NCBI GenBank assembly: GCA_041163745.1
Contig: JBEAQU010000033.1
Coordinates: forward strand, 91,280 to 155,279
DNA length: 64,000 bases
From: UBA6168 sp041163745
GTDB lineage: Bacteria > Bacteroidota > Bacteroidia > Chitinophagales > Saprospiraceae
Direction of reading: 5' to 3'
The position numbers were made by a program, and so were the translations under genes. Shown here one piece after another: positions 45,038 through 53,430 of the stretch. The stretch's first letter is position 1. The number at the start of each line of letters is the position of its first letter. Below the pieces are notes generated by a model. It did no database searches. It saw only the letters and a list, made by a program, of their open reading frames with translations, and was not told the DNA's origin.

Positions 45038-46465
45038 TCAGAATTGAAAATATATGAAGGCCTGCTTGTTCTGGATGAAATTGAAAACGGCCAACCCGGC
45101 GGCCAGGTACAGTCCCCAACGGACGATCCCCGGGAAGGATGTGGTCTGCATGGGATACTCCTGGCGCTGATACCGGAGGTCCAGCGACAGGACTACCAGC
45201 GTCATCGACAGGGAAAACCGGTCGAAATATCGGAAATTAGCCGGAAGAACGGGGCCGGTGAAAATGTGCTCCGTGTAAGCCAGCGCATCCGACAGGGTGG
45301 CAGACTGGAAAAAGACCAGCGTGAGGCACCATACGGCAAAGGTCAGGAACATGCTGCCATAATCGTACAACGACGCCGGCATCGCCTTGCGGACGGCTTT
45401 CCGCCGTTTCTTCGTCAAGGTCTCGAAAGACAGGATAACCCCATGCAACAGACCGAAGACCACGTAGGTCCAGTTCGCACCGTGCCACAGTCCGATCAGG
45501 GTGAAGGATATCAACAAGGAAGCCACCACACCGGCGGTGCCTTGGTTGCGAAATGCGATCATCAGCGGTGTGAAGAGATAGTCCCGGAACCAATTGGACA
45601 GGGATATGTGCCAACGCCGCCAAAATTCCGTGATGTTTTTGGATAGATAGGGGTAATTGAAATTGGGCTGTATCCGGATGCCCAGCAACTTGCCTGTGGC
45701 GATCGCCATGTCGGAGTATCCACTGAAATCACAATACAGCTGGATGGCGAAATAGAAGGCACCCAGGAGCAGCTCCGTTGCCGAAAGCTGCTCGTAACGA
45801 CCGAATATGTCTGCGGTCTGGACCGCGATGTTGTCCGCCACCACCACTTTTTTGAACAAGCCCCACAGCATTTGGCGCATTCCGTCCAAAGCCAGGGTGT
45901 AGGAAAACACCCGCCCCCTTCGGAACTGCGGCAGGAGCGTGGCGGCCCGTTCGATCGGCCCGGCCAATATCAATGGGAAGAAGGCGGAAAAAGTCGCGAA
46001 GGCGGGCAAGTCGGCGACGGGCTCCATTTTCCGCCAATAGATGTCCAAGGGATAGGTCATCCGGAGAAAAGTGAAGAAACTGATTCCCAACGGCAACGCG
46101 ACCCGTACCAAACCGACGCCCGCCGCCGAAGCGTCTGTCTGGAACAGCGACAGGAAGGAGTCCAGGAAGAAGTTGTAATACTTGAAAAATCCCAGCAAGC
46201 CGAGGTTCATCACCAGACTGACCATCAGCCACCGCTTCCGTGCCGACTCCGTTTCCGCCTGACCGATTCGGAAGCCCAGCCAGTAGTCCGCCAGGGTTGC
46301 GCCTGCCAACAACATGGTGAACCGCCAATCCCACCAGCCGTAAAACAGATAGCTCGCCCCCAGCAACAGGTGGTTTTGCCATGCCGGACGTTTCGTTGCG
46401 AACATCCAGTACGCCAGAAAAATTACGGCCAGGAAGCCGCCGTACTCAAATGAGTTGAATACCAT
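45038..46465 (-). CDS. MBOAT-family O-acyltransferase (AlgI/DltB-like)
   Basis: 475 residues, about ten membrane segments. Family hallmarks are LFYGWWDWRFTMLLA near the N-terminus, YCDFSGYSDMAIATG and WHISLSNWFRDYLFTPL mid-way, and the catalytic histidine (about residue 327) in LWHGANWTYVVFG. It moves an acyl group across the inner membrane onto a glycan, as AlgI does for alginate. Downstream are FkbH, ACP, MaoC, SDR and two SGNH proteins; together they look like a complete acyl donor and transfer path. Confidence 0.94.
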   Translation of the reverse strand: MVFNSFEYGGFLAVIFLAYWMFATKRPAWQNHLLLGASYLFYGWWDWRFTMLLAGATLADYWLGFRIGQAETESARKRWLMVSLVMNLGLLGFFKYYNFFLDSFLSLFQTDASAAGVGLVRVALPLGISFFTFLRMTYPLDIYWRKMEPVADLPAFATFSAFFPLILAGPIERAATLLPQFRRGRVFSYTLALDGMRQMLWGLFKKVVVADNIAVQTADIFGRYEQLSATELLLGAFYFAIQLYCDFSGYSDMAIATGKLLGIRIQPNFNYPYLSKNITEFWRRWHISLSNWFRDYLFTPLMIAFRNQGTAGVVASLLISFTLIGLWHGANWTYVVFGLLHGVILSFETLTKKRRKAVRKAMPASLYDYGSMFLTFAVWCLTLVFFQSATLSDALAYTEHIFTGPVLPANFRYFDRFSLSMTLVVLSLDLRYQRQEYPMQTTSFPGIVRWGLYLAAGLAVFNFIQNKQAFIYFQF

Positions 46466-46514
46466 GCACCTACATTGATGTTTGCAGCGGAAGGCTTCCC
46501 GATTCCCGCAATCC

Positions 46515-47225
46515 TCAGATTTGCTCGCCGTCGACCGAAACCGCTGTACCGCCCATCCGGCCTCGAAGTGTCGGTGGCGGGGTCCCTTCCGGCCAACGCT
46601 CCTTCCGTTCGTAATATGCGATGCAATCGGACGGGTATCCTAGTCGGTTCATTTCCTCCAAGATCTCCTCCGCACCGTATATCGTGTTCCTGACCTCCAC
46701 TTCGCCGGTCTCCGGCGTGAAGACCGCGTAGCTGGCCAGGTTGATGTATTTCCTGTTTTGTCCCACACTTCCCGTGTTGACCAGGGTATGCCCCTGGATC
46801 TCCCGGATGAACGCGTGGTGCGAATGCCCGATGAAGGTGTCTTCTTTCAGGTCAACGGCCGTGTCCGCGTAGATATAACGGTCCTCCAAGGTATGGACAA
46901 AGGTACAGCCGTGCCGCCGATGCTCCTTGGGAAGCCGCGCAATCGTCCCGAAGCTCCGGAAACGCCGGATACTGTGCGCCAGGAATATCCCTGGCAGGGG
47001 ATGGCTGCCCTCATATTCGTTTTTCAAGAAATAAGTCTCGTGATTGCCCTCGAGACAGATGCCGTTGGGAAGGGAAAGCACCCTGGACAGGCATTCCTCC
47101 CCCCACGGCCCGTAGTTCACGACATCGCCCAGACAGATGTATTGGTCCGCCGGACCTTCCGCCTGCAACATCGCTTCCAACGCCGGCAGGTTTCCATGTA
47201 TGTCACTGAATACCAGAATCCGCAT
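46515..47225 (-). CDS. Calcineurin-like metallophosphoesterase (YfcE/MJ0936-type)
   Basis: 236 residues. Metal-ligand motifs in order: SDIHGN, GDVVNYG, GNHE, VHTLED (usually VHG) and GHSHHAF. A soluble phosphodiesterase or phosphatase with two bound metals. Located 8 bases after an epimerase-like gene and near an ATP-grasp gene, so it may cleave a phosphorylated intermediate of the same pathway. The exact substrate cannot be told from sequence. Confidence 0.88.
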   Translation of the reverse strand: MRILVFSDIHGNLPALEAMLQAEGPADQYICLGDVVNYGPWGEECLSRVLSLPNGICLEGNHETYFLKNEYEGSHPLPGIFLAHSIRRFRSFGTIARLPKEHRRHGCTFVHTLEDRYIYADTAVDLKEDTFIGHSHHAFIREIQGHTLVNTGSVGQNRKYINLASYAVFTPETGEVEVRNTIYGAEEILEEMNRLGYPSDCIAYYERKERWPEGTPPPTLRGRMGGTAVSVDGEQI

Positions 47226-47233
47226 ACCTTTTC

Positions 47234-48025
47234 TTACGCCGCTCCTTCCCTGATGCGCTTGATGTAGCGGTCCATCCGTCCGGCCAGCGTGAATCCGATC
47301 GGCTCCGGAATGGGCATGGCGATTCCGGAAAAATCCGACAACACCGACTTCTCCGCCGGATACGTAACGTCGGACACCGCCAATCCGGGAACACGTTCCC
47401 GTAACATGGCCACCACCTCGGCAAAGGAGGTCTCCCTGCCGGAGGCTATGTTCACCACCCGGTCAACCGGCGGTGCGGCCATCAATCTGCGAAGACATCC
47501 GACAGCGGTGTCCAAGGGAATGAAATCCCGACACGCCCGCCCACCGTTGTAGGTCCGTACGGACTGCCGCGTGACGGCCTCCCGAATCAGAAAGGACAGC
47601 CCGTCCCGTGACGGGTTTTCATAAAACAAGGTCGAGAACCGCACGACCTGCGCCATCGCCAGCCCGCCCGCCAGACACAACAGCTCCCCCAAGTACTTGG
47701 AATAGGCGTACGGCGTTTGTTCCCGCAAGGGTAGCACCCGCCCCCCTTCACCCAGGTAGCTCATGCTGCCCAGATACAACAGCCTGACCTGCGGACAATA
47801 CCGACGGCACAAGGATACCAGCCGGAGGGTCGGAAGAAAATTGTCCCGCACCGCCTGGCCAGTATCCTCGCACTGAATCCGGGCGGCGTTATGCACAATC
47901 ACCCGCGCCACCGACAAACGGGAAATCAGGTCCGCATCCGTTGTCCGACGCAACGAAACGTGTTCCGCCGGCTCCTGTCGGACAAATTCCTCGTACACGG
48001 CACCAGCCCCTGTGAAAAGTACCAT
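47234..48025 (-). CDS. NAD-dependent epimerase/dehydratase-like protein (short form)
   Basis: 263 residues from the ATG at 48025, shorter than sugar epimerases (~310-340). The cofactor loop FTGAGAVYEEFV starts right at the N-terminus, with IVHNAARIQCED, LLYLGSMSYLGEG and the catalytic Y-x3-K as YAYSKYLGELL. The C-terminal substrate part is reduced. It lies one base after the ATP-grasp gene and 8 bases before the metallophosphoesterase, so all three are probably one pathway. Confidence 0.83.
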   Translation of the reverse strand: MVLFTGAGAVYEEFVRQEPAEHVSLRRTTDADLISRLSVARVIVHNAARIQCEDTGQAVRDNFLPTLRLVSLCRRYCPQVRLLYLGSMSYLGEGGRVLPLREQTPYAYSKYLGELLCLAGGLAMAQVVRFSTLFYENPSRDGLSFLIREAVTRQSVRTYNGGRACRDFIPLDTAVGCLRRLMAAPPVDRVVNIASGRETSFAEVVAMLRERVPGLAVSDVTYPAEKSVLSDFSGIAMPIPEPIGFTLAGRMDRYIKRIREGAA

Positions 48026-48026
48026 C

Positions 48027-49034
48027 CTAAAGCTGATTGAAAGACGCGGCGGCAGCATACCCTTCCGCCAGCATCTCCTGCAACCGGTCCTGCGGCACCA
48101 CGAATTCCTTCCAGTACCGAAGAATGGCCGTCTGACGGATGTCGAAGGAACGCCGCTCCCCCTTCAACAGATAATCCGCCACCAACCAGGGCTCGTTGAA
48201 ACCGCTGAGCGCCCGGGCGGCGGTCGTACCCGAACAACGGGCGTTCAACTCGAAGACATAAGGCACTCCGTCCCGGAGCCGCAATTGCACATTCAACGGA
48301 CCGAACGGCTTCAGGTGCCGGATGACCGTCCTTACAGTGTCCTCAATGACCGGGTTGAACTCCACAAAACACTTGTGCGTGTCGCCGTCCCGCAGAATGC
48401 GGCGCATGACTATGACGCCCAGGCAATCCCCGTCGAAACTGACACTGCCACAGGTGTATTCGTCCCCTTCGATGTATTCCTGCGCTACGTACCGGCCAGG
48501 GTCGATTCCCCGTACCGCATCCAAATCAGCCGCTTGCCGCACAATAACGATGTTCCGCGACCGATATCCTCCCACCTTGTCCTTCAGAATGTAAGGATAA
48601 GGCAGCGACGCCCTGCCGTCCAGGATGTCCTGGAAGTCGTAGGTCAACGGTGCCGGCAATCCGATTCCGGACAGAAAATCCGTCGTCAGGGACTTATTGT
48701 CGGCTATATCCACTACCTCGGGTCTGCTGACCACCAACGTGACGCCCGCCTCCCGAAACAACGCCCGGTTCGCGGACAACTTCGGCAACTCTGCATCCAT
48801 TCCGGCGAACATCAGGCTGCAACGCTCCTTCGTCAGAATCTCCAACAAACGGTCGATATATTCCGGATCGCTGGCGTATGGAATGCGGTGGCCAGAAGGG
48901 GCGGCGTACAGCCCCGGTGAAAGCGGTTCCCCATCCAGGGCCACCGCCTCGTAAGGGGTCTCGTACAGCGCCTTCAGGACACTCTGCCCGACACCCCCAC
49001 CTGTACCGGATACCGCGATTTTTATAGTGCTCAT
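48027..49034 (-). CDS. ATP-grasp ligase (CarB-like)
   Basis: 335 residues. N-terminal pre-ATP-grasp domain with SGTGGGVGQSVLKAL; central domain with the lysine of YPYILKDKVGGYRSRNI and the acidic QEYIEGDEYTCGS; metal-binding FGPLNVQLRLRDG and VFELNARCSG near the end. Such enzymes activate a carboxylate with ATP and join it to an amine or other nucleophile. In a polysaccharide locus this could attach an amino acid to a sugar carboxylate or amine. Upstream gap of 60 bases to the aldo/keto reductase. Confidence 0.85.
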   Translation of the reverse strand: MSTIKIAVSGTGGGVGQSVLKALYETPYEAVALDGEPLSPGLYAAPSGHRIPYASDPEYIDRLLEILTKERCSLMFAGMDAELPKLSANRALFREAGVTLVVSRPEVVDIADNKSLTTDFLSGIGLPAPLTYDFQDILDGRASLPYPYILKDKVGGYRSRNIVIVRQAADLDAVRGIDPGRYVAQEYIEGDEYTCGSVSFDGDCLGVIVMRRILRDGDTHKCFVEFNPVIEDTVRTVIRHLKPFGPLNVQLRLRDGVPYVFELNARCSGTTAARALSGFNEPWLVADYLLKGERRSFDIRQTAILRYWKEFVVPQDRLQEMLAEGYAAAASFNQL

Positions 49035-49094
49035 ATTCTTATGTTCTGGTTTTGAACGTTTTGCATGAAAATATCCACCTATGCGACCGATTGG

Positions 49095-50081
49095 TCATCG
49101 GATCCACCCGGGATAGGTTTCCGGCACCGCCCGCGCTATCGCTTCACAGCGGACCGGAGAAAGGGGCAGGTGGTCCCGTACCCGCAGGACACTCTCTACC
49201 TGTTGACGGCGTCGCATTCCAGGAATGACCACACTGACATCCGGATGGCTGGCCGCAAAACGCAAGGCGTTCTCCGCAAATGTGAACGGTTCCTCCGCCT
49301 GCAGCACGGTCCGCAGCCTGGCAGTGTGCTCCTGCATCCATTCGTGTTGTGCCGGCGGGATGGAGTGCCGGATGTCATCCGACGGCAATGCCTGCGGCGG
49401 CCGATCGGTCAGGAAGCCGGACGCGAGCGGACACCGGGCGATGAAGGCGTACCCCTGCTCCCTGCACAACGGGAAAACCGCTGCTTCCGCCCGGCGGTCA
49501 ATCATGTTGTATATGGCCTCCACCACCGTCCCGAACCCCGACAGGATGGCGTTCCTGGCTCCCGCCAGGGTCTTCGCGCTCACCCCGTATGCCCGGATTT
49601 TGCCCGCCGCCACCAACTTGTCCAAAGGAGAGGAGTCATACCGGCTCCAGTCGAAATCATCCGGCGGACTGTGAAGCAGCAGCACGTCCAGCCTGTCCCG
49701 CCCCAGGCGGCGGAGGCTGCCCTCCACCGACCGCAACAGCCAGGCCTCGCTGAAATCCGTATACACCTGGCCGGCGGCATCCTCGCGGGTTCCGAATTTC
49801 GTGCAGACGACCATGTCTTTGTCGCCCGTCATCCGCAAGGCCTGCCCCAACAGTTCCTCCGATTTACCTCTGCCATACGCGTCGGATGTGTCGAAGAAAT
49901 TGATGCCGTTTTCCATGGCATGTACCAAGGCATCCGTCGCCTCAGCATAATCGGTGCTTCCCCAGCCGGTCTGCTTCCCGCCCCATACGGTCGGACCGCC
50001 CAGCTGCCAAGTCCCCATGCCCAATCGTTGTATGCGGAACGGTATTCCGCTTATGGTTTCTCCTGTATGCATCTTCTCCAT
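49095..50081 (-). CDS. Aldo/keto reductase
   Basis: 328 residues, TIM-barrel AKR. Start RLGMGTWQLGGPTVWG; catalytic residues in INFFDTSDAYG (Asp and Tyr), VVCTKFG (Lys) and LLLHSPP (His); the NADP site PLASGFL and VIPGMRRRQQV follow. Similar to the AKR11/YghZ-like group acting on small carbonyls or sugars. The dioxygenase gene stops 4 bases upstream, so these two are surely co-transcribed. Confidence 0.92.
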   Translation of the reverse strand: MEKMHTGETISGIPFRIQRLGMGTWQLGGPTVWGGKQTGWGSTDYAEATDALVHAMENGINFFDTSDAYGRGKSEELLGQALRMTGDKDMVVCTKFGTREDAAGQVYTDFSEAWLLRSVEGSLRRLGRDRLDVLLLHSPPDDFDWSRYDSSPLDKLVAAGKIRAYGVSAKTLAGARNAILSGFGTVVEAIYNMIDRRAEAAVFPLCREQGYAFIARCPLASGFLTDRPPQALPSDDIRHSIPPAQHEWMQEHTARLRTVLQAEEPFTFAENALRFAASHPDVSVVIPGMRRRQQVESVLRVRDHLPLSPVRCEAIARAVPETYPGWIR

Positions 50082-50085
50082 CCGA

Positions 50086-50859
50086 TCAGAGGTTGAGCCC
50101 CCCCTTCATCAGGTGCCGGTTGCCGAAAAACGCATTACGGCCGTGCAGGACACGCTCGTCATGGAAGAAAACCGCTTCCCCCGTCTTGAGATAGGCTCCG
50201 TTGAGCAGACCGGCTGAAACGATCTTGTTTTCCAGGAACCAGTGGAAACGCTCGCACAAATCACGTACGGCCGAATCGTTGTCGTCCGATATCCGATAGT
50301 AGTTCCAGTTGAGCAGCGGCCCTTTCTCATCGTAGCGGATGATTCGGCTTGTCTTTCGCTGGGTCTCCCCTTTGTCGAAGACGACTTCCGCTTCCTCCAG
50401 TTCCTTCAACAGCTCGGGTTCGTATGTCTCCATGATGTCGACCAGTTGGACGCCGTCGATGAAGGTGGTCGCGCCTCCGATGGGAGCGTATGCCAGGCAG
50501 TAGAAAAAGGTGACATCCCAGGTGAAGCTGTTGTAGGCTCCGTCCGTATGGATGGGCTGCCGGGTGTCACTATGGCGGAAAGTTTCCTTTTTCTTGCTTT
50601 CTTCGAAACGAATGTCCAGCCAGTTGTCCAATTGCTCGTTCTGATTACCGTTGCGGTAGTCTTCGTTCAGTTTCACGTAGTTGCCGGCCGCCTGGCCGAG
50701 CGATTCGTAGAAGGCCCTGTAATCGGCACCCTCCGGCAAGCCTTTGTAGACGGTAACTTTGTTCTCCCGGATTACCTGTTTGAAACGGTCCAGGTTGCCA
50801 GGCTCCTCGCTGTGTTGGAATTCCGTGTAGAAATTAAGGGTGGTTGTCAGCATTTCCAT
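50086..50859 (-). CDS. TauD/TfdA-like Fe(II)/2-oxoglutarate dioxygenase
   Basis: 257 residues from the ATG at 50859 (MEMLTTTLNFYTEF); the frame is open for nearly 200 codons upstream, but that part overlaps other reading and lacks resemblance. Iron ligands are visible: His104 and Asp106 in QPIHTDGAYNSF and His239 in DERVLHGRNAF, with Arg241 or Arg248 for 2-oxoglutarate. Such enzymes hydroxylate small molecules, often amino acids or sugars. Finding one inside a polysaccharide locus with an ATP-grasp ligase is unusual and suggests a hydroxylated building block. Confidence 0.87.
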   Translation of the reverse strand: MEMLTTTLNFYTEFQHSEEPGNLDRFKQVIRENKVTVYKGLPEGADYRAFYESLGQAAGNYVKLNEDYRNGNQNEQLDNWLDIRFEESKKKETFRHSDTRQPIHTDGAYNSFTWDVTFFYCLAYAPIGGATTFIDGVQLVDIMETYEPELLKELEEAEVVFDKGETQRKTSRIIRYDEKGPLLNWNYYRISDDNDSAVRDLCERFHWFLENKIVSAGLLNGAYLKTGEAVFFHDERVLHGRNAFFGNRHLMKGGLNL

Positions 50860-51065
50860 GGTTGATGATTTTGAAAAAAATGGTCCGGATGATGAACGGC
50901 AGCCGCCGACCAGGGCGAATGCCGGTTTGTTTGCGATGGAAGTCCTTGCTGCTCGGGCCAGTCGGAACAAGCGGTGCGCCCCGGTCAGTTCCACCGGGAC
51001 CGACGGCGGCCCCAGGATGCTAGGAAGAGATGGAAAGCGCAGGTTGCCTTCAGACGGAACGGACC

Positions 51066-52025
51066 TCAGGCGGACCTGACGATGCGCTTCAGCCGGTCGT
51101 AATGCTTGCGACCCAGCAGACTGCCCAGCAACAGCCAGGCGAAACGGGGTTCCGCCAGGTAACGCCGTTGGTAGCGCCAGGCGGTTCGGTAGCAACGGCG
51201 GGCGTCCGCTGATTTGCCTATCCCGAAGTATCCGGTGGCATAGTGCCGATAGTGCTGCGCATACAGGCGCCGACGGTCCCCGACCGTCATCGCCGGAGCA
51301 TAGGCAGGCCCCGTGAAATGGTCCAGGATATGCCGCATGTTGCGTTCCCCATGACCGTTGAGCAGAAAGGCATGGTGCATCCCGCTCCCGTGCACCCGAT
51401 ATTTGGCCAGGGCCTTGGGAACAAAACGGAACTCCCAGCAATATGCCATTTCCAATGTCAGAAACCAGTCCGCCAACCCGGACTTTAGCCGCTCCGGATA
51501 GGGTAGCGCAGCCTCCCAGGCTGCCCGACGACCCAACATCGAAGGGGCACAGATGTAATGCCGGTTCAGCAAGGCACGGAACTCATTCCCCTGCCGCGGC
51601 AGCTCCGGCCGTTCGATTCCACCTTCCGTGATGGTACGGCCGGAAGCGTCCAGGTAGTGGATGTCCCCGTATACCAACCCGACTTCCGGATGACGGTCGA
51701 GCACAGGCACCGTCTCCTGCAGGAACCAGGGATACCAAACGTCATCCCCGTCGAAACGGCCGATGTATTCCCCCCTGGCCAACTCGAACGCCCGATTGGC
51801 CGACCAAACGGCTCCCCTGTTCCGCTCGTTGCGGATGTAAGACAAGCGGCTGTCCTCCCTTTCCAGTTCCCGCAGCACCGCTTCCGTACCGTCGGTGGAA
51901 CAATCGTCCACCACGATGACCTCGTAAGAATAGCCACCCTCCTGTGCCAGCAAGCTGCGCACCGCTTCCGCTATGTACGGCTCGAAATTGTAGGTGGTGA
52001 CCAGTATGCTTATTTTAGGATCCAT
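51066..52025 (-). CDS. Glycosyltransferase family 2
   Basis: 319 residues, GT-A fold: MDPKISILVTTYNFEPYI, VVDDCSTDGTEAV and the DxD as GRFDGDDVWYPWF. The C-terminal ~90 residues are basic and helical (RRLYAQHYRHYATGYFG), of a type seen in transferases acting on membrane-bound acceptors. First glycosyltransferase after the ABC exporter genes, 39 bases downstream of wzt; a 206-base gap follows before the dioxygenase. Confidence 0.92.
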   Translation of the reverse strand: MDPKISILVTTYNFEPYIAEAVRSLLAQEGGYSYEVIVVDDCSTDGTEAVLRELEREDSRLSYIRNERNRGAVWSANRAFELARGEYIGRFDGDDVWYPWFLQETVPVLDRHPEVGLVYGDIHYLDASGRTITEGGIERPELPRQGNEFRALLNRHYICAPSMLGRRAAWEAALPYPERLKSGLADWFLTLEMAYCWEFRFVPKALAKYRVHGSGMHHAFLLNGHGERNMRHILDHFTGPAYAPAMTVGDRRRLYAQHYRHYATGYFGIGKSADARRCYRTAWRYQRRYLAEPRFAWLLLGSLLGRKHYDRLKRIVRSA

Positions 52026-52064
52026 TTCTTTCCTTCGATGCAGGCCGGCACCGGATTGCCCGGC

Positions 52065-53369
52065 TCAGTCCATTTCCGATGCTCCCGCCGGTATCGGATG
52101 TGTCTGGTACTCCCACCGGAGGGAACTTCTCAGGATGCCCGGCTTGTCCATGCGATACCCCTTGTCCGCCGTATCAGACATCGAATCGTCCACGTCGAAC
52201 TTGAGCACATCCACCTTTTCGTCGAAATAACGCCCCACCTCCACCAGCGACAGGGAAACGGAAAACACCCCGGCCTTCAACAGGTCGGGCAATGCGATCC
52301 GGGCGACGTACTCGCCTGCCTGACGCTTCACCGGCAAGACCTCCTCATCGATGTCGTAGGAGGTGAACAAGGGCTCCCCGTTACGGGACAAGGTGAACTT
52401 CACCCACACGTTGCGGCGGCTTTCCCGCAGGACATACCGGATCCGAAGGAACACGCGGTCTTCGTAGTAGTAGGTTTCCCGCGCATGCCCTTCCGCATCC
52501 TCCACGTTCACTTCCAACAACTGGGCGAACCCGTCCACCTCCGGAAAGGATACCTGGTTACGCTGTTCCTCCGCCCCCGCCTTCCCGTTCAGGTAACGGT
52601 CTATGACCGAACGCGTGTCGCCGGCATACGTCAACATACCGTTTTCCAACAGGATGGCCGAATCACACAGGTTTTGCAAGGATCCCATGTTGTGACTCAC
52701 GAACAGGATGGTACGGCCTGATTTGCTCGCCTCACCCATTTTACCGATGCACTTTTTCTGAAAATCCGCATCCCCCACGGCCAGCACCTCGTCCACAATC
52801 AGGATCTCGGGCTCCAAATGCGCCGCTATGGAGAAGCCGAGCCGTACCATCATCCCGGACGAATAGCGCTTGGTCGGTGTCTCCAGATATCGGGTGATAC
52901 CGGCGAACTCCGCTATCTCATCCAACTTCTGCCGGACTTCCCGCTTGGTCATTCCCAGGATGGTGCCGTTCAGGTAGATGTTCTCCCGCCCGGTCAGCTC
53001 CGGATGAAACCCCGTCCCCACCTCCAACAAGGATGCTATCCGGCCCCTGGTCCTTATACTCCCCAAGGTGGGTGCCGTCACTTTCGACAAAAGTTTAAGC
53101 AGGGTGGACTTCCCAGCTCCGTTCTTGCCGACGACGCCCAGCACCTGACCGTGTCGAACTTCGAAACTAAGGTCCCGCAAGGCCCAGACATAGGCGGAAT
53201 TGCCTCTTTTCGTCCGGTCATTGGTATCCCCGATGCGGAGGTAGGGGTCCTGCTTACCCCGCAACCGGTGCCATGCCCTGTTGATATCCTCGTACAAGGT
53301 GCCCGTTCCCACCTCTCCCAACCGGTATTGCTTGGAAAGGTCTTCTACTTTGATGACGATGTCGCTCAT
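52065..53369 (-). CDS. wzt: Polysaccharide ABC exporter ATPase (Wzt/TagH-like) with C-terminal Wzt domain
   Basis: 434 residues. The nucleotide-binding domain (about 1-255) has Walker A GKNGAGKST, signature YSSGMMVRL and Walker B ILIVDEVLAVGDA, with IFVSHN at the switch histidine. The extra C-terminal beta-rich domain (about 265-430) matches Wzt proteins that recognise the finished end of a glycan before export. It works with the permease encoded 61 bases upstream. This means export could depend on a chain-end modification. Confidence 0.93.
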   Translation of the reverse strand: MSDIVIKVEDLSKQYRLGEVGTGTLYEDINRAWHRLRGKQDPYLRIGDTNDRTKRGNSAYVWALRDLSFEVRHGQVLGVVGKNGAGKSTLLKLLSKVTAPTLGSIRTRGRIASLLEVGTGFHPELTGRENIYLNGTILGMTKREVRQKLDEIAEFAGITRYLETPTKRYSSGMMVRLGFSIAAHLEPEILIVDEVLAVGDADFQKKCIGKMGEASKSGRTILFVSHNMGSLQNLCDSAILLENGMLTYAGDTRSVIDRYLNGKAGAEEQRNQVSFPEVDGFAQLLEVNVEDAEGHARETYYYEDRVFLRIRYVLRESRRNVWVKFTLSRNGEPLFTSYDIDEEVLPVKRQAGEYVARIALPDLLKAGVFSVSLSLVEVGRYFDEKVDVLKFDVDDSMSDTADKGYRMDKPGILRSSLRWEYQTHPIPAGASEMD

Positions 53370-53430
53370 TGCTATAGGATTACTTTGGTCCCGGCTCCGC
53401 CGGACGCCATGTTCTTGCCAGCCGCACCGA

